NCBI RefSeq assembly: GCF_016724845.1
Contig: NZ_CP068082.1
Span: forward strand, 3,534,001 to 3,598,000
DNA from: Sphingobacterium spiritivorum
Lineage (GTDB): Bacteria > Bacteroidota > Bacteroidia > Sphingobacteriales > Sphingobacteriaceae
Reading direction: 5' to 3'
Length of the DNA: 64,000 nucleotides
How positions within the stretch are numbered: position 1 is the first letter of the stretch; each line of letters begins with the position of its first letter. The translations under genes were made by a program, and so were the position numbers. A model generated the notes under the pieces. It saw nothing but the letters and a program-made list of their open reading frames with translations, ran no database searches and was not told the DNA's origin. Shown in pieces: positions 45,139 through 54,159 of this stretch.

Positions 45139-46341
45139 ATGGAAGCTAGACATAAAATAGATTTTTTAATCAACGATAGCCGTTTAGACCCCGAATTGCG
45201 CCGCATTGCAGAGAAAGTTGTAGCAGGAGAGCGTATTACATTTGATGAAGGGGTATTGCTCTACGAAAAGGGAGAATTGAGTTACCTGGGGGTATTAGCA
45301 AATTATATTCGGGAGAAGAGACACGGTGATATCACCTATTTCAATCGAAATTTTCATATCGAACCTACTAACGTATGTGTATACGATTGTAAGTTCTGTT
45401 CGTACTCGCGCATGATCAAACAGCGTGAAGAGGGGTGGGAAATGGATGTGGACGCTATGATCGATATTGTCAAAAAATACGATGATGAGCCTGTCACTGA
45501 AGTGCATATCACAGGAGGTGTTGTACCTAAGCAAAACCTCGAATTTTATGCTGATTTCTTCCGTAAGTGCAAAGCGCACCGTCCGGAATTACATATCAAA
45601 GCATTGACACCTGTTGAATATTATTACATCTTCAAAAAAGCTAAATTGAGCCACTTTGATGGTATGAAATACCTCAAAGAAGCGGGGCTGGATTCTATGC
45701 CGGGAGGCGGAGCCGAAATCTTTCATCCGGAGATCCGAGAGCAGATTGCACATGATAAATGTACTGCAGAACAGTGGCTGGATATACATGAACAGGCGCA
45801 TCTGCTGGGCATGAATACCAATGCAACCATGCTTTATGGGCATATTGAAAAATTCTGGCATCGTGTAGATCATATGGAACGCCTGCGCCAGTTGCAGGAT
45901 AAAACAGGAGGATTTCAAACATTTATACCGCTGAAATTCAGAAATAAAGAAAATCAGATGTCTGACGTTGATGAGGTTTCTGTTATTGAGGATTTGCGCA
46001 ACTATGCGGTTGCCCGTATTTATATGGATAATTTTCCGCATATTAAAGCATACTGGGCTATGATTTCCAGAGATACCGCACAAATGTCACTGAGCTTTGG
46101 GGTTGATGATATCGATGGTACATTAGACGATACGACCAAAATATATAGTATGGCCGGAGCGGAAGAGCAGACACCGGCAATGAGCACGCAACAATTGGTC
46201 GAACTGATCAAGAATGTAGGACGCCATCCAATAGAACGGGATACGCTATATCGTGTCGTTACGGATTATAAGGATCATGTATTTGATGATGAGTCTGCAA
46301 AGAAGAAAAACTATTACGCTTTGCCGGTTCTTAACAGCTGA
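45139..46341 (+). CDS. mqnE: Aminofutalosine synthase (radical SAM)
   Basis: A 400-residue radical SAM enzyme of the futalosine route to menaquinone, making aminodeoxyfutalosine from the MqnA product and SAM. The iron-sulfur cluster motif is Cys80-x3-Cys84-x2-Cys87 in PTNVCVYDCKFCSYSR. ITGGVVP and PGGGAEIF are typical of MqnE/MqnC proteins. ATG 45139 was chosen because AGGAG precedes it at a good distance; a TTG 30 bases earlier overlaps the promoter box. It begins an operon with a histidine phosphatase and mqnA. Confidence 0.95.
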   Translation: MEARHKIDFLINDSRLDPELRRIAEKVVAGERITFDEGVLLYEKGELSYLGVLANYIREKRHGDITYFNRNFHIEPTNVCVYDCKFCSYSRMIKQREEGWEMDVDAMIDIVKKYDDEPVTEVHITGGVVPKQNLEFYADFFRKCKAHRPELHIKALTPVEYYYIFKKAKLSHFDGMKYLKEAGLDSMPGGGAEIFHPEIREQIAHDKCTAEQWLDIHEQAHLLGMNTNATMLYGHIEKFWHRVDHMERLRQLQDKTGGFQTFIPLKFRNKENQMSDVDEVSVIEDLRNYAVARIYMDNFPHIKAYWAMISRDTAQMSLSFGVDDIDGTLDDTTKIYSMAGAEEQTPAMSTQQLVELIKNVGRHPIERDTLYRVVTDYKDHVFDDESAKKKNYYALPVLNS

Positions 46342-46345
46342 TTTT

Positions 46346-46975
46346 TTGAAAAAGACATTTTATTTTATACGCCACGGACAGACAGATCTCAACCTCAAAG
46401 GGATCGTACAGGGAAGAGGAGTTAATTCTCCGCTCAACGATAACGGAAGAAAACAAGCTGATGCTTTTTATAAGGCTTACAAAGATGTACCCTTTGATAA
46501 GGTATATACTTCGACTTTGTTGCGTACTCACCAGACAGTAGAGCCCTTTATTGAGCAGGGATTAGACTGGGAACAGCTTATCGGACTGGATGAGATCAGT
46601 TGGGGCATTTATGAAGGTCGCGAACAGACTCCGGATATCATGTCCGGATTTGAAAAGGTTATACAGGCCTGGCGCAGCGGAGAACTGGATCTGAATATTG
46701 AGGAGGGCGAATCTCCTAACCAACTGGTGGAGCGTCAGAAGGAAGCAATCGCATATATGCTGGATCAGCCGGAAGAAAAGACTATTCTGGTCTGTCTGCA
46801 TGGACGTGCTTTGCGTATTCTGATGTGTGTCCTTACGGATACGGATGTAAGCATGATGGATGATTTTCCACATACAAATACCGCACTTTATATTGTTGAA
46901 TTTGAAAATGGCAAATTCAATGTCATAGATTATTATAATACCAAACATTTGGAAGAAATAGCCGAGCATGAATAA
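46346..46975 (+). CDS. Histidine phosphatase (phosphoglycerate mutase-like), TTG start
   Basis: A 209-residue histidine phosphatase: RHG motif YFIRHGQTDLN at residues 7-17, the second catalytic His in LVCLHGRALRIL, and an acid residue in the EGESPNQ segment. I place the start at TTG 46346, 4 bp after the mqnE stop, giving MKKTFYFIRHGQ. Any ATG upstream would overlap mqnE by at least 60 bases and add no family residues. It overlaps mqnA by 8 bases. Its substrate is unknown; lying between two menaquinone genes it may act on a phosphorylated intermediate or be a bystander. Confidence 0.85.
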   Translation: MKKTFYFIRHGQTDLNLKGIVQGRGVNSPLNDNGRKQADAFYKAYKDVPFDKVYTSTLLRTHQTVEPFIEQGLDWEQLIGLDEISWGIYEGREQTPDIMSGFEKVIQAWRSGELDLNIEEGESPNQLVERQKEAIAYMLDQPEEKTILVCLHGRALRILMCVLTDTDVSMMDDFPHTNTALYIVEFENGKFNVIDYYNTKHLEEIAEHE

Positions 46976-47687
46976 AATAAGAATATCTGCCGTATCCTAC
47001 ACCAATACACTGCCTTTTTTAAACGGAATTAATCATTCCGATATCAAAAATAAAATAGATCTTCGCGTAGACCATCCAAGTGCCTGTGCACAACGTGTGA
47101 TTGATAATGAAGTGGATATGGGAATTATTCCCACAGCAGCTTTATTGAGTCTGCCGGAATATTATATCAATACGGATTTTTGTATCGGTACCGAAGGTGC
47201 TGTAGATTCCGTATTTATCTTTTCGCAGAAGCCTGCAGACCAGATTTCTTCAATTCTTCTTGATCCGCAGTCCCGCACTTCCAACGGACTCGCGCGTATT
47301 CTTTTGAAATATCATTGGAAACGGGATGTGGAGATTCTTACAGAAGGAGAAGCAGATGCTTATGTACTGATCGGTGATCGTACATTTGGTAAAAAAGGTA
47401 CGGTTCCTTATGTATACGATATGGGATTGGAGTGGAAAAACTTTACGGGTCTGCCATTTGCTTTTGCTTTATGGGTTTCCAATAAGAAACTCCCCGAATC
47501 CTTTGTTGAAGAGTTTAATGAAGCCTTGAAGTATGGCGTAGAGCATGCAGAAGATGTGATAGCCGGTCTTCCTGTTTACGAAGGCATGGATTACAGACAA
47601 TACCTGACGCAAAATCTGGATTTTCATTTAACAGATGCTAAACGTGAAGCGGTAGAACGCTATCTGGAGCTTTACAGATCATTATAA
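46968..47687 (+). CDS. mqnA: Chorismate dehydratase
   Basis: A 239-residue periplasmic-binding-like enzyme that removes water from chorismate to give 3-enolpyruvylbenzoate, the first step of the futalosine route. RISAVSYTNTLPFLNGI at the N-terminus, DMGIIPTAALL, and FCIGTEGAVDSVFIFS match the family. The product is the substrate for MqnE, encoded two genes upstream, so operon and pathway agree. The start overlaps the phosphatase gene by 8 bases. A hairpin and T-run follow the stop. Confidence 0.93.
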   Translation: MNKIRISAVSYTNTLPFLNGINHSDIKNKIDLRVDHPSACAQRVIDNEVDMGIIPTAALLSLPEYYINTDFCIGTEGAVDSVFIFSQKPADQISSILLDPQSRTSNGLARILLKYHWKRDVEILTEGEADAYVLIGDRTFGKKGTVPYVYDMGLEWKNFTGLPFAFALWVSNKKLPESFVEEFNEALKYGVEHAEDVIAGLPVYEGMDYRQYLTQNLDFHLTDAKREAVERYLELYRSL

Positions 47688-47718
47688 GCTCATCCTTAGT
47701 ATAAAATAATGGAAGGCC

Positions 47719-47740
47719 CCGGATTTTAATCCGGAGCTTT
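47719..47740 (+). terminator. mqn operon terminator
   Basis: CCGGATT-TT-AATCCGG is a perfect 7-bp stem followed by AGCTTTTTT. It lies 31 bp after the mqnA stop. Confidence 0.75.
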
Positions 47741-47749
47741 TTTAAATAG

Positions 47750-48392
47750 TTTCTCTCACCTTTTCAAGGAGAGATGCCCGCAGGGCAGAGAAGGTTTTAG
47801 TGAAATTATAGCCTGTATAAGCACAAGCGGACGCTTGCGCCATAGAAGGAAATTCTAGAGACTGTAGCGGCACAAGTAAGATTCATCTTAAGAAATAGAT
47901 CAAAATCTCCATATTACAAAATGTTGGCGGGGACGCCAACATACGCTGGTTGAAGCAAACGGATCAACTTAACAAGTGTTTTGCAATATGCTCACCGTGC
48001 TGCCGCGCACCGCATCTTTTTCTCTCCTTTTTAAGGAGAGATGTCCGCAGGGCAGAGAGGTTCTGGTGGAATTATAGCCTGTAGCGGCACAAGCGGACGC
48101 TTGCGCCATAGAAGGGAGGTTTTAGTGGAATTCTAAAGCCTGTAGAGGCACAAGTAAGATTCATCTTAAGAAATAGATCAAAATCTCCATATTACAAAAT
48201 GTTGGCGGGGACGTCAACATACGCTGGTTGAAGCAAACGGATCAACTTAACAAGTGTTTTGCAATATGCTCACCGTGCTGCCGCGCACCGCATCTTTTTC
48301 TCACCTTTTCAAGGAGAGATGCCCGCAGGGCAGAGAGGTTCTGGTGGAATTATAGCCTTTAGAGGCACAAGCGGAGGCTTGCGCTATAGAAG
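47750..48392. repeat. Direct repeats with REP-like hairpins (two full copies, one partial)
   Basis: The block AAGGAGAGATG...GCCCGCAGGGCAGAG... recurs at 47766, 48033 and 48311, that is with spacings of 267 and 278 bases; the third copy ends near 48392. Each full copy contains the long segment ATTACAAAATGTTGG...CATCTTT almost unchanged. Inside is a hairpin ATGTTGGCG-GGGA-CGCCAACAT (47921-47942; second copy 48200-48221, one G-U pair). Shorter palindromes TGCCC-GCA-GGGCA and CAAGC-GGAC-GCTTG occur in each copy. No reading frame is shared. The pattern fits REP/BIME-type dispersed elements. The remaining bases to 48521 show nothing I can identify. Confidence 0.85.
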
Positions 48393-48521
48393 TGACAAGG
48401 ACCAAACCGGATTAATTCTCTCCTTTTCAAGGACAGAGGTTATTGTATCAAAAGTTTGACGGTAACAGCTAACTGAATTTTAGTATTTTAGAATAACCAA
48501 ATACTAAGTACTAAACCGAAT

Positions 48522-50228
48522 ATGATGAATGACACCGATTTTGATGTGATTGTAGTGGGCTCAGGTATCAGCGGAGGATGGGCTGCAAAGGAATTTTGTG
48601 AAAGGGGATTTAAAACGCTGGTTATCGAACGCGGGAGAATGGTTAAACATATCAAAGATTATCCTACAGCCAATACGGATCCCTGGCAATTTCCGCATCA
48701 CAATGCCAAAACCCGTGAAATGATCGAACAAAATCCGGTGATCAGTAAACACTATAATTACAGCGAAGCTACTCAGCATTTCTATATTAAAGATAAAGAT
48801 CAGCCCTATATTCAGGAAAAGCCTTTTGACTGGATCAGAGGATATCAGGTCGGAGGTAAATCCTTGTTATGGGCAAGACAAACCCAACGCTGGAGTGATT
48901 TTGAATTTAACAGACCCTTACGTGATGGATTTGCGGTAGATTGGCCGATCCGCTACAATGATTTAGCGCCCTGGTACAGCCGTGTCGAAAAATTTGTAGG
49001 AATTTCAGGTGAGAGAGATAATATAGATAGTCTGCCGGATAGTGAAGTAGTCGGTGCATTTGAAATGAATGTGGTAGAAAAATATATCAAAGAAAAAATC
49101 AATACGCACTTTAAAGACAGACATGTGATAATAGGTCGTTGTGCGAATCTCGCTGAGTTAACCGAATTTCACCGTCAGCAGGGACGTATGAAATGTCAGG
49201 CACGTTCACTTTGCGAACGCGGATGTCCCTTTGGCGGTTACTTCAGTTCCAATGCTTCTACTTTGCCTTTTGCGGAAAAGACCGGTAATCTGACTTTAAT
49301 GACCGATACTGTAGTTGAGTCTGTTGTATACGATGAAGTGTCGAAGAAAGCTACTGCTGTACAGGTAATTGATGCTAAGACAAAGGAAAGAAAACAGATT
49401 ACAGCTAAAGTTATCTTTCTGAATAGTTCGACCCTTAACAGTAATCTGATCCTTATGAATTCGAGATCTGCAGCTTTCCCCAATGGACTGGGAAACAAAA
49501 ATGATATTCTGGGGCGTTATATAGCTTTTCATAATTACAGGGGGCGTATCTCTGCTACCATAGATGGATTTGAAGATGCATATCATTACGGCAGAAGACC
49601 AACAAATCTATATGTGCCGTCTTTCCGGAATCTGTACAGCAAAGATGCCGATTTTCAGGGAGGTTATATGATGACGCTGGGTGCTTCCAGATCTGGATGG
49701 AGCCGGAGTCTGGAAGGGCAGGAGCTGGGCGCAGCCTATAAGGATACTCTGACTCAACCTGGCGGATGGGCTGTATACATGTCTTTACAAGGGGAAACTA
49801 TTCCTATTTACGAGAATCACGTTCGCATCAGTGATACGGAGAAGGACCCTTATGGTATCCCTCAGCTCATTACTTCAGTTGCCTATACGGAGAATGACGA
49901 GAAAATGATGCATGATTTCTTTAAGGAAGGGGTATCTATGTTAGAAAGAGCCGGTTGTAAGAATATTCAGCCTACAGATCATAAAATAACCGGTAACCGC
50001 ACACCCGGTCTTGAAGTGCATGAGGTGGGAGGCGTACGGATGGGACGTGATCCGCAGACTTCTATGTTGAATGCAAACAATCAATTGCACCATTGTCCGA
50101 ATGTGTTTGTGACAGATGGCGCCTGTATGACTTCTATGGGGGTTCAGAACCCTTCATTGACCTTTATGGCGCTTACGGCAAGAGCAGCCAACTTCGCAGC
50201 AGATCAGCTTAGGGAAGGTATATTATAA
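48522..50228 (+). CDS. GMC family FAD oxidoreductase
   Basis: A 568-residue flavoprotein. FAD-binding begins at DFDVIVVGSGISGGWAAKEF; YQVGGKSLLWARQTQRW is the second FAD-contact segment, and VTDGACMTSMGVQNPSLT plus FMALTARAA closes the flavin fold. A Cys-rich loop (CQARSLCERGCPFGGYFSSNA) resembles the family members that work with a cytochrome or small subunit, such as gluconate dehydrogenases. No such subunit gene is beside it here. Sugar or alcohol oxidation is probable. The gene converges with the M20 gene, 14 bp apart. Confidence 0.9.
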   Translation: MMNDTDFDVIVVGSGISGGWAAKEFCERGFKTLVIERGRMVKHIKDYPTANTDPWQFPHHNAKTREMIEQNPVISKHYNYSEATQHFYIKDKDQPYIQEKPFDWIRGYQVGGKSLLWARQTQRWSDFEFNRPLRDGFAVDWPIRYNDLAPWYSRVEKFVGISGERDNIDSLPDSEVVGAFEMNVVEKYIKEKINTHFKDRHVIIGRCANLAELTEFHRQQGRMKCQARSLCERGCPFGGYFSSNASTLPFAEKTGNLTLMTDTVVESVVYDEVSKKATAVQVIDAKTKERKQITAKVIFLNSSTLNSNLILMNSRSAAFPNGLGNKNDILGRYIAFHNYRGRISATIDGFEDAYHYGRRPTNLYVPSFRNLYSKDADFQGGYMMTLGASRSGWSRSLEGQELGAAYKDTLTQPGGWAVYMSLQGETIPIYENHVRISDTEKDPYGIPQLITSVAYTENDEKMMHDFFKEGVSMLERAGCKNIQPTDHKITGNRTPGLEVHEVGGVRMGRDPQTSMLNANNQLHHCPNVFVTDGACMTSMGVQNPSLTFMALTARAANFAADQLREGIL

Positions 50229-50242
50229 GATGTTTCTGAGCT

Positions 50243-51424
50243 TTATCCGTTGATTAATGTCACGGCTACGTTGGTCATCATGCGTACACTTTCGGGAAGA
50301 ATATCTTCATCGATATTAAAATGGGGATTATGCAGTTCAGCTGTCAGATTCTTTTCCGGACATTTTGTGCCGATCAGATAGAATGCCGCCGGATAATGCT
50401 TGGCATAATAAGCGAAATCTTCTGCAGCCATCCATAGATCCGTCTCTGTGATCTGCTCTGGAGCGAAAACAGAAAGGGCAGCTTTCTTTATTTTTTGAAT
50501 CAGTAACTCATTATTGAGCAAAGCCGGGTATCCTCTGCGGACTTCTACCTCTACTTCCGCACCCAGTGTTTGTGGAAGTTCTTTGATAATATTTTCCATC
50601 AGGCTCAGCGCTTTTTCGCGCCAGGATTCATCCATAGTTCTGAAAGTACCCTCCAGATGTACGGTGTCAGGTATAACATTCGCAGCACCGTTGGCAATTA
50701 CCTTTCCAAAAGAAAGTACGGTTGGGATAGCTGGATTTGCATACCGGGATACAATCTGCTGTAAGGTTACAATAAGTTGTGCAGAAATACTTACCGGATC
50801 TATATTCAGATGCGGTTGCGCACCATGACCTCCTCTGCCTTTGATATCGATATACAATTCATCACTCGAGGCCATGAATTTTCCGGCACGGTACCCAAAT
50901 TTTCCAACTTCGATTTTCGGAGAGACATGTTGTCCAATCACACCAATCAGGTTAGGGACATCCAGTACACCTGATGCGACTACAGCCTGTGCACCTCCCG
51001 GGATCTTTTCTTCCGCAGCCTGAAAGATCAGGATAATGTTGCCGTCTAACTGCTGTTCCATTTTCTTGAGTATAGTGGCTACACCCAGTAAGGTTGCTGT
51101 ATGGAAATCATGTCCGCAAGCATGCATGATTCCTGTATGAAGTGATTTATAGACGACGTCATTTTCTTCAGTTATCGGCAATGCATCTATATCTGCACGT
51201 AATGCCAGTGTCCTGTCGCTCTTACCGTTTCCATTGATAAAACCAATGACACCTGTCTCCGAGACCGAGCGAAAAGGAATAGCTAATTGTGTGAGTATAT
51301 CCGTGATATAACGGGTGGTTTCGTATTCCTGAAAAGAAAGTTCAGGATGCTGGTGAAGATGTCTTCTCCAACTTCGTATATCATCTGTTAATGTAGCTAA
51401 ATGGTTGTTGATCTGGTCTTTCAT
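50243..51424 (-). CDS. M20 family amidohydrolase
   Basis: A 393-residue metallo-aminoacylase of the M20D type. Metal ligands are seen in THACGHDFH (written as IMHACGHDFHTATLLG), QAAEEKIPGGA and LHNPHFNIDE. A Gln/His-rich insertion forms the dimer domain (GRGGHGAQPHLNIDP). It removes acyl groups from amino acids or similar amides in the cytoplasm. No signal peptide is present. It is followed on the same strand by a DUF423 gene, probably independently transcribed. Confidence 0.9.
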   Translation of the reverse strand: MKDQINNHLATLTDDIRSWRRHLHQHPELSFQEYETTRYITDILTQLAIPFRSVSETGVIGFINGNGKSDRTLALRADIDALPITEENDVVYKSLHTGIMHACGHDFHTATLLGVATILKKMEQQLDGNIILIFQAAEEKIPGGAQAVVASGVLDVPNLIGVIGQHVSPKIEVGKFGYRAGKFMASSDELYIDIKGRGGHGAQPHLNIDPVSISAQLIVTLQQIVSRYANPAIPTVLSFGKVIANGAANVIPDTVHLEGTFRTMDESWREKALSLMENIIKELPQTLGAEVEVEVRRGYPALLNNELLIQKIKKAALSVFAPEQITETDLWMAAEDFAYYAKHYPAAFYLIGTKCPEKNLTAELHNPHFNIDEDILPESVRMMTNVAVTLING

Positions 51425-51490
51425 GTGGTGCAGGTTCAGGTAGACGGTAGCCGTCTGCGGGCTAAAAATAAAAAATATTTATGGAGATTA

Positions 51491-51865
51491 CTAAATAAAC
51501 CGAACCATCAGCGCAACCCAGCCTATAATCATCAGTAATCCTCCAAGCGGAGTGACAGGACCTAAAAACCTTAGATTTTTCTTCCAGTAGTCTGCAAAAG
51601 AAAGAAAGTAAATGCTTACCGAGAACAATAGGGTGCCGGCCGTGATGGTATAGTATGCTGTTCTCTCGGATGGCAGATCAAAAGAAAGATTAAAACCTAT
51701 AATTAATAGTGTCAGTGCAGCGTACATCTGATAACGTACACCCGTCTCAAAAGAAGCTAATTTTTCTTCACTTAATAATTTTTTAAAGGCATGAGCTCCA
51801 AATGCACCCAGTACAATGCCGGATGCCCCGAATATGGCGGCAGTAATGATAACCAGTTCTTTCAT
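51491..51865 (-). CDS. DUF423 membrane protein
   Basis: A 124-residue, four-helix membrane protein. The family signature GAFGAHAFKKLL at residues 21-32 is seen, followed by FETGVRYQMYAALTLL and GGLLMIIGWVAL. DUF423 proteins are widely conserved and their function is unknown. The start at 51865 is the only sensible one. Confidence 0.92.
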   Translation of the reverse strand: MKELVIITAAIFGASGIVLGAFGAHAFKKLLSEEKLASFETGVRYQMYAALTLLIIGFNLSFDLPSERTAYYTITAGTLLFSVSIYFLSFADYWKKNLRFLGPVTPLGGLLMIIGWVALMVRFI

Positions 51866-51906
51866 CTGTTTTTGATTTTTATGCTATCAAAGGTAGTAAA
51901 ACCCTC

Positions 51907-53997
51907 TTATAAAGAATCAATAGAATCGTGCACCTGATACGTTTTATTGTTTTGATCCATAAAACTGTATTGCAGATCCAGTAACTCTTTTTTAGCTGCA
52001 AAGTATTCAAATGAGATCAGGCTGGAATATAAAATTATACTATTCATTAGCAGATCTAAGTTTTCGTCGTTGTAGGTCACACCGTCAAAATAAGACATCT
52101 CATGTGCTGAGCTGTATTTCTCCAGTGTTTCTAATGTTTTTCCTGAAAATTCTTCCCTGATCATAGGGTTTTCGAGCAAGGTTTTGATCTCTTCTCTCAG
52201 TCTCAGCTCTTTTCTGCTCAGGTCACTCAGTCTGGCTGTTATTTCTTCAAACGGAGTCTGTTGAAAGGTGAATTTAGTGTCCTCAATAAGCTGCTTGTAA
52301 AAATCATATTTATCATTGAAGAGCTGGTCGAGTTTGTAGAATTCATTATACTTCTTTTTGAGAACCGCTGCCTGTCCTGTTTCTTCCGCTTTCTTAATAA
52401 AGAATCGGTACACATTCTTGTTGTAGCGGATTATTTCTGCTTTTTTTTCTTCAACCTCCTGATTAATCCGTTCGATGAGTTGTGGTATATCATCAAGCGT
52501 GTATTTTGCATGATCGTAGTCAAAGGTTTTGATTGTATGCACTTCCTGTAATAAGCTTTCAAGTGTAGCTTTGTCATTTTCAAGAGCTACGAGTTCATAG
52601 GTTGTATTGGCACGGGCAGTCGAAAACAATTCTTCCGGTGTATATCCGGATTCCTGTTCTGCCCCGGTTTCTGCTTCTTCAACCAGGGGGTTATTGTAAT
52701 CATAAAATCCATTGTAGATCTTTTGGAAGGTATTGCGTTGATGTTTTTTGCAAAACTGTTCCATGAATTCATCATGGCTGAGGGTAGAGGTGACATCCGA
52801 ATAGCTGACCCTGTCAAACAACTGTTGAGTAATCGTTTCACTCAGTTGTTCACGTTCTTCCAATAAGAGAAATGCAGGGCTGTTGACTGTATTTTCTTTA
52901 TGGATATTGAGTTTGTCCAGAGCTGTTGCACGTTCCTGCATACTGGGATGAGAAGCCCACTGATCTTTGATGTTTAATTTGGATTTATTGTATTTGGTAG
53001 TGTCTTCCATAGTAATGTGCGGAAGATCATGTTCAAATCTGTAGTTGTTTTCTTTTCCCAGATATTCCATTACCCTGGCCTGTTCACTGAAAATATTCTG
53101 ACTTCTGATATTGTCCGGTATTTTGGCGTCATAAAAAGTAAATACACTGTCCAATGCAAAATTGGCAAATTCCAGACGCAGTAATGAATGTTTAAGTGCT
53201 TGTGATCCTGCAACATTTGCGGCGATCTCGTCAGCATGAAATTCCATTTCGCGCGACAAGGCCATGTAATTGATGTTGATATAGGTATACATTTTTTTCA
53301 ATACCCACTGAATCCCTACAATTATACGTACAGCTAAACTGGTGAAAAATGCAAAATATCCGCTTGCATTGGACCAATTCTGAATCATATTTTCAAAGCC
53401 GGTATTGTTGTACAACATATTGTAAATGATCTGATTGACATTGTATACGTAACTGCCAACCTTCATACTCTTTTGTGAAAAATGACCGAATTCATGTGCC
53501 AGGATTGCTTTTAACTCCTGCTGAGTCACTGCATTGATCAGTCCCACACCGATCTGCAAATTCTTTCTGATAGGAAAGAACATACTCCAAAAACTGGAAT
53601 CATAAAATACGGAAGCATTTACTTCTGTAGACAGATATACTTTTTTCGGCGAAGGGCTTTGTACCTCAGTTACTATCTCATCGATCATACGGAACAGTTG
53701 CGGATATTCCGTTCGCTTGATTTCTCTAAGATGACTCCGGTCTGTTTTATTGCGGATAAATATGAATTTGACAAGGAAAAAGAGTACCATAAAACCAATA
53801 CTCCCCAGACCTATTCCGACCATAAATGTGAATATCATTGGACGGAGTACAATAATATAGATGCCTCCTGCCACACAGGCTACTGTCAATGCCACAGCAG
53901 ACAGTAAGAGAGCGAGGTAAACAAAAGAGAATAAGATAATGGAGGTAATGGATTTTTTTCCGTATTTCCTGAAATTGGGAGAAACCTGCACATTCAT
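51907..53997 (-). CDS. M48 family membrane metalloprotease
   Basis: A 696-residue zinc protease. Two membrane helices at residues 20-80, a third pair around 210-235, and the zinc motif HEFGH at residues 168-172 (ELKAILAHEFGHFSQKS). The third ligand is probably in SREMEFHADEIA near residue 260. The C-terminal half is a long helical, Glu-rich region (VEEKKAEIIRYNKNV and similar) not found in the short HtpX proteins. It may cleave misfolded membrane proteins; this is inferred from the HtpX/Ste24 family. Confidence 0.88.
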   Translation of the reverse strand: MNVQVSPNFRKYGKKSITSIILFSFVYLALLLSAVALTVACVAGGIYIIVLRPMIFTFMVGIGLGSIGFMVLFFLVKFIFIRNKTDRSHLREIKRTEYPQLFRMIDEIVTEVQSPSPKKVYLSTEVNASVFYDSSFWSMFFPIRKNLQIGVGLINAVTQQELKAILAHEFGHFSQKSMKVGSYVYNVNQIIYNMLYNNTGFENMIQNWSNASGYFAFFTSLAVRIIVGIQWVLKKMYTYININYMALSREMEFHADEIAANVAGSQALKHSLLRLEFANFALDSVFTFYDAKIPDNIRSQNIFSEQARVMEYLGKENNYRFEHDLPHITMEDTTKYNKSKLNIKDQWASHPSMQERATALDKLNIHKENTVNSPAFLLLEEREQLSETITQQLFDRVSYSDVTSTLSHDEFMEQFCKKHQRNTFQKIYNGFYDYNNPLVEEAETGAEQESGYTPEELFSTARANTTYELVALENDKATLESLLQEVHTIKTFDYDHAKYTLDDIPQLIERINQEVEEKKAEIIRYNKNVYRFFIKKAEETGQAAVLKKKYNEFYKLDQLFNDKYDFYKQLIEDTKFTFQQTPFEEITARLSDLSRKELRLREEIKTLLENPMIREEFSGKTLETLEKYSSAHEMSYFDGVTYNDENLDLLMNSIILYSSLISFEYFAAKKELLDLQYSFMDQNNKTYQVHDSIDSL

Positions 53998-54103
53998 AAT
54001 GCCAAATCAGTAGGTTAATAATTTAAAACTCAAAATATACAACTTTTTTAAGTTATATGAAAACAGTGTTTTAAAATTATGTTACTTTCTGGTTGAAATC
54101 ATA

Positions 54104-54143
54104 AAAAAAGCGGCAGTACTGTTCTGTACTTCCGCTTTTTTTA
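54104..54143 (-). terminator. speA terminator
   Basis: AAAAAAAGCGGCAGTAC and GTACTTCCGCTTTTTTT form a long stem with a five-base loop (TGTTC region) and a single mismatch, with T-runs on both strands. It lies 17 bp beyond the speA stop. Confidence 0.85.
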
Positions 54144-54159
54144 TAGATAGCTGGCTGTT

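Noticed and set aside
48259..48459. A 66-codon plus-strand frame in the repeat block before the GMC gene.
   Set aside because: It consists mostly of the REP-like repeat and differs in frame from the other copies.
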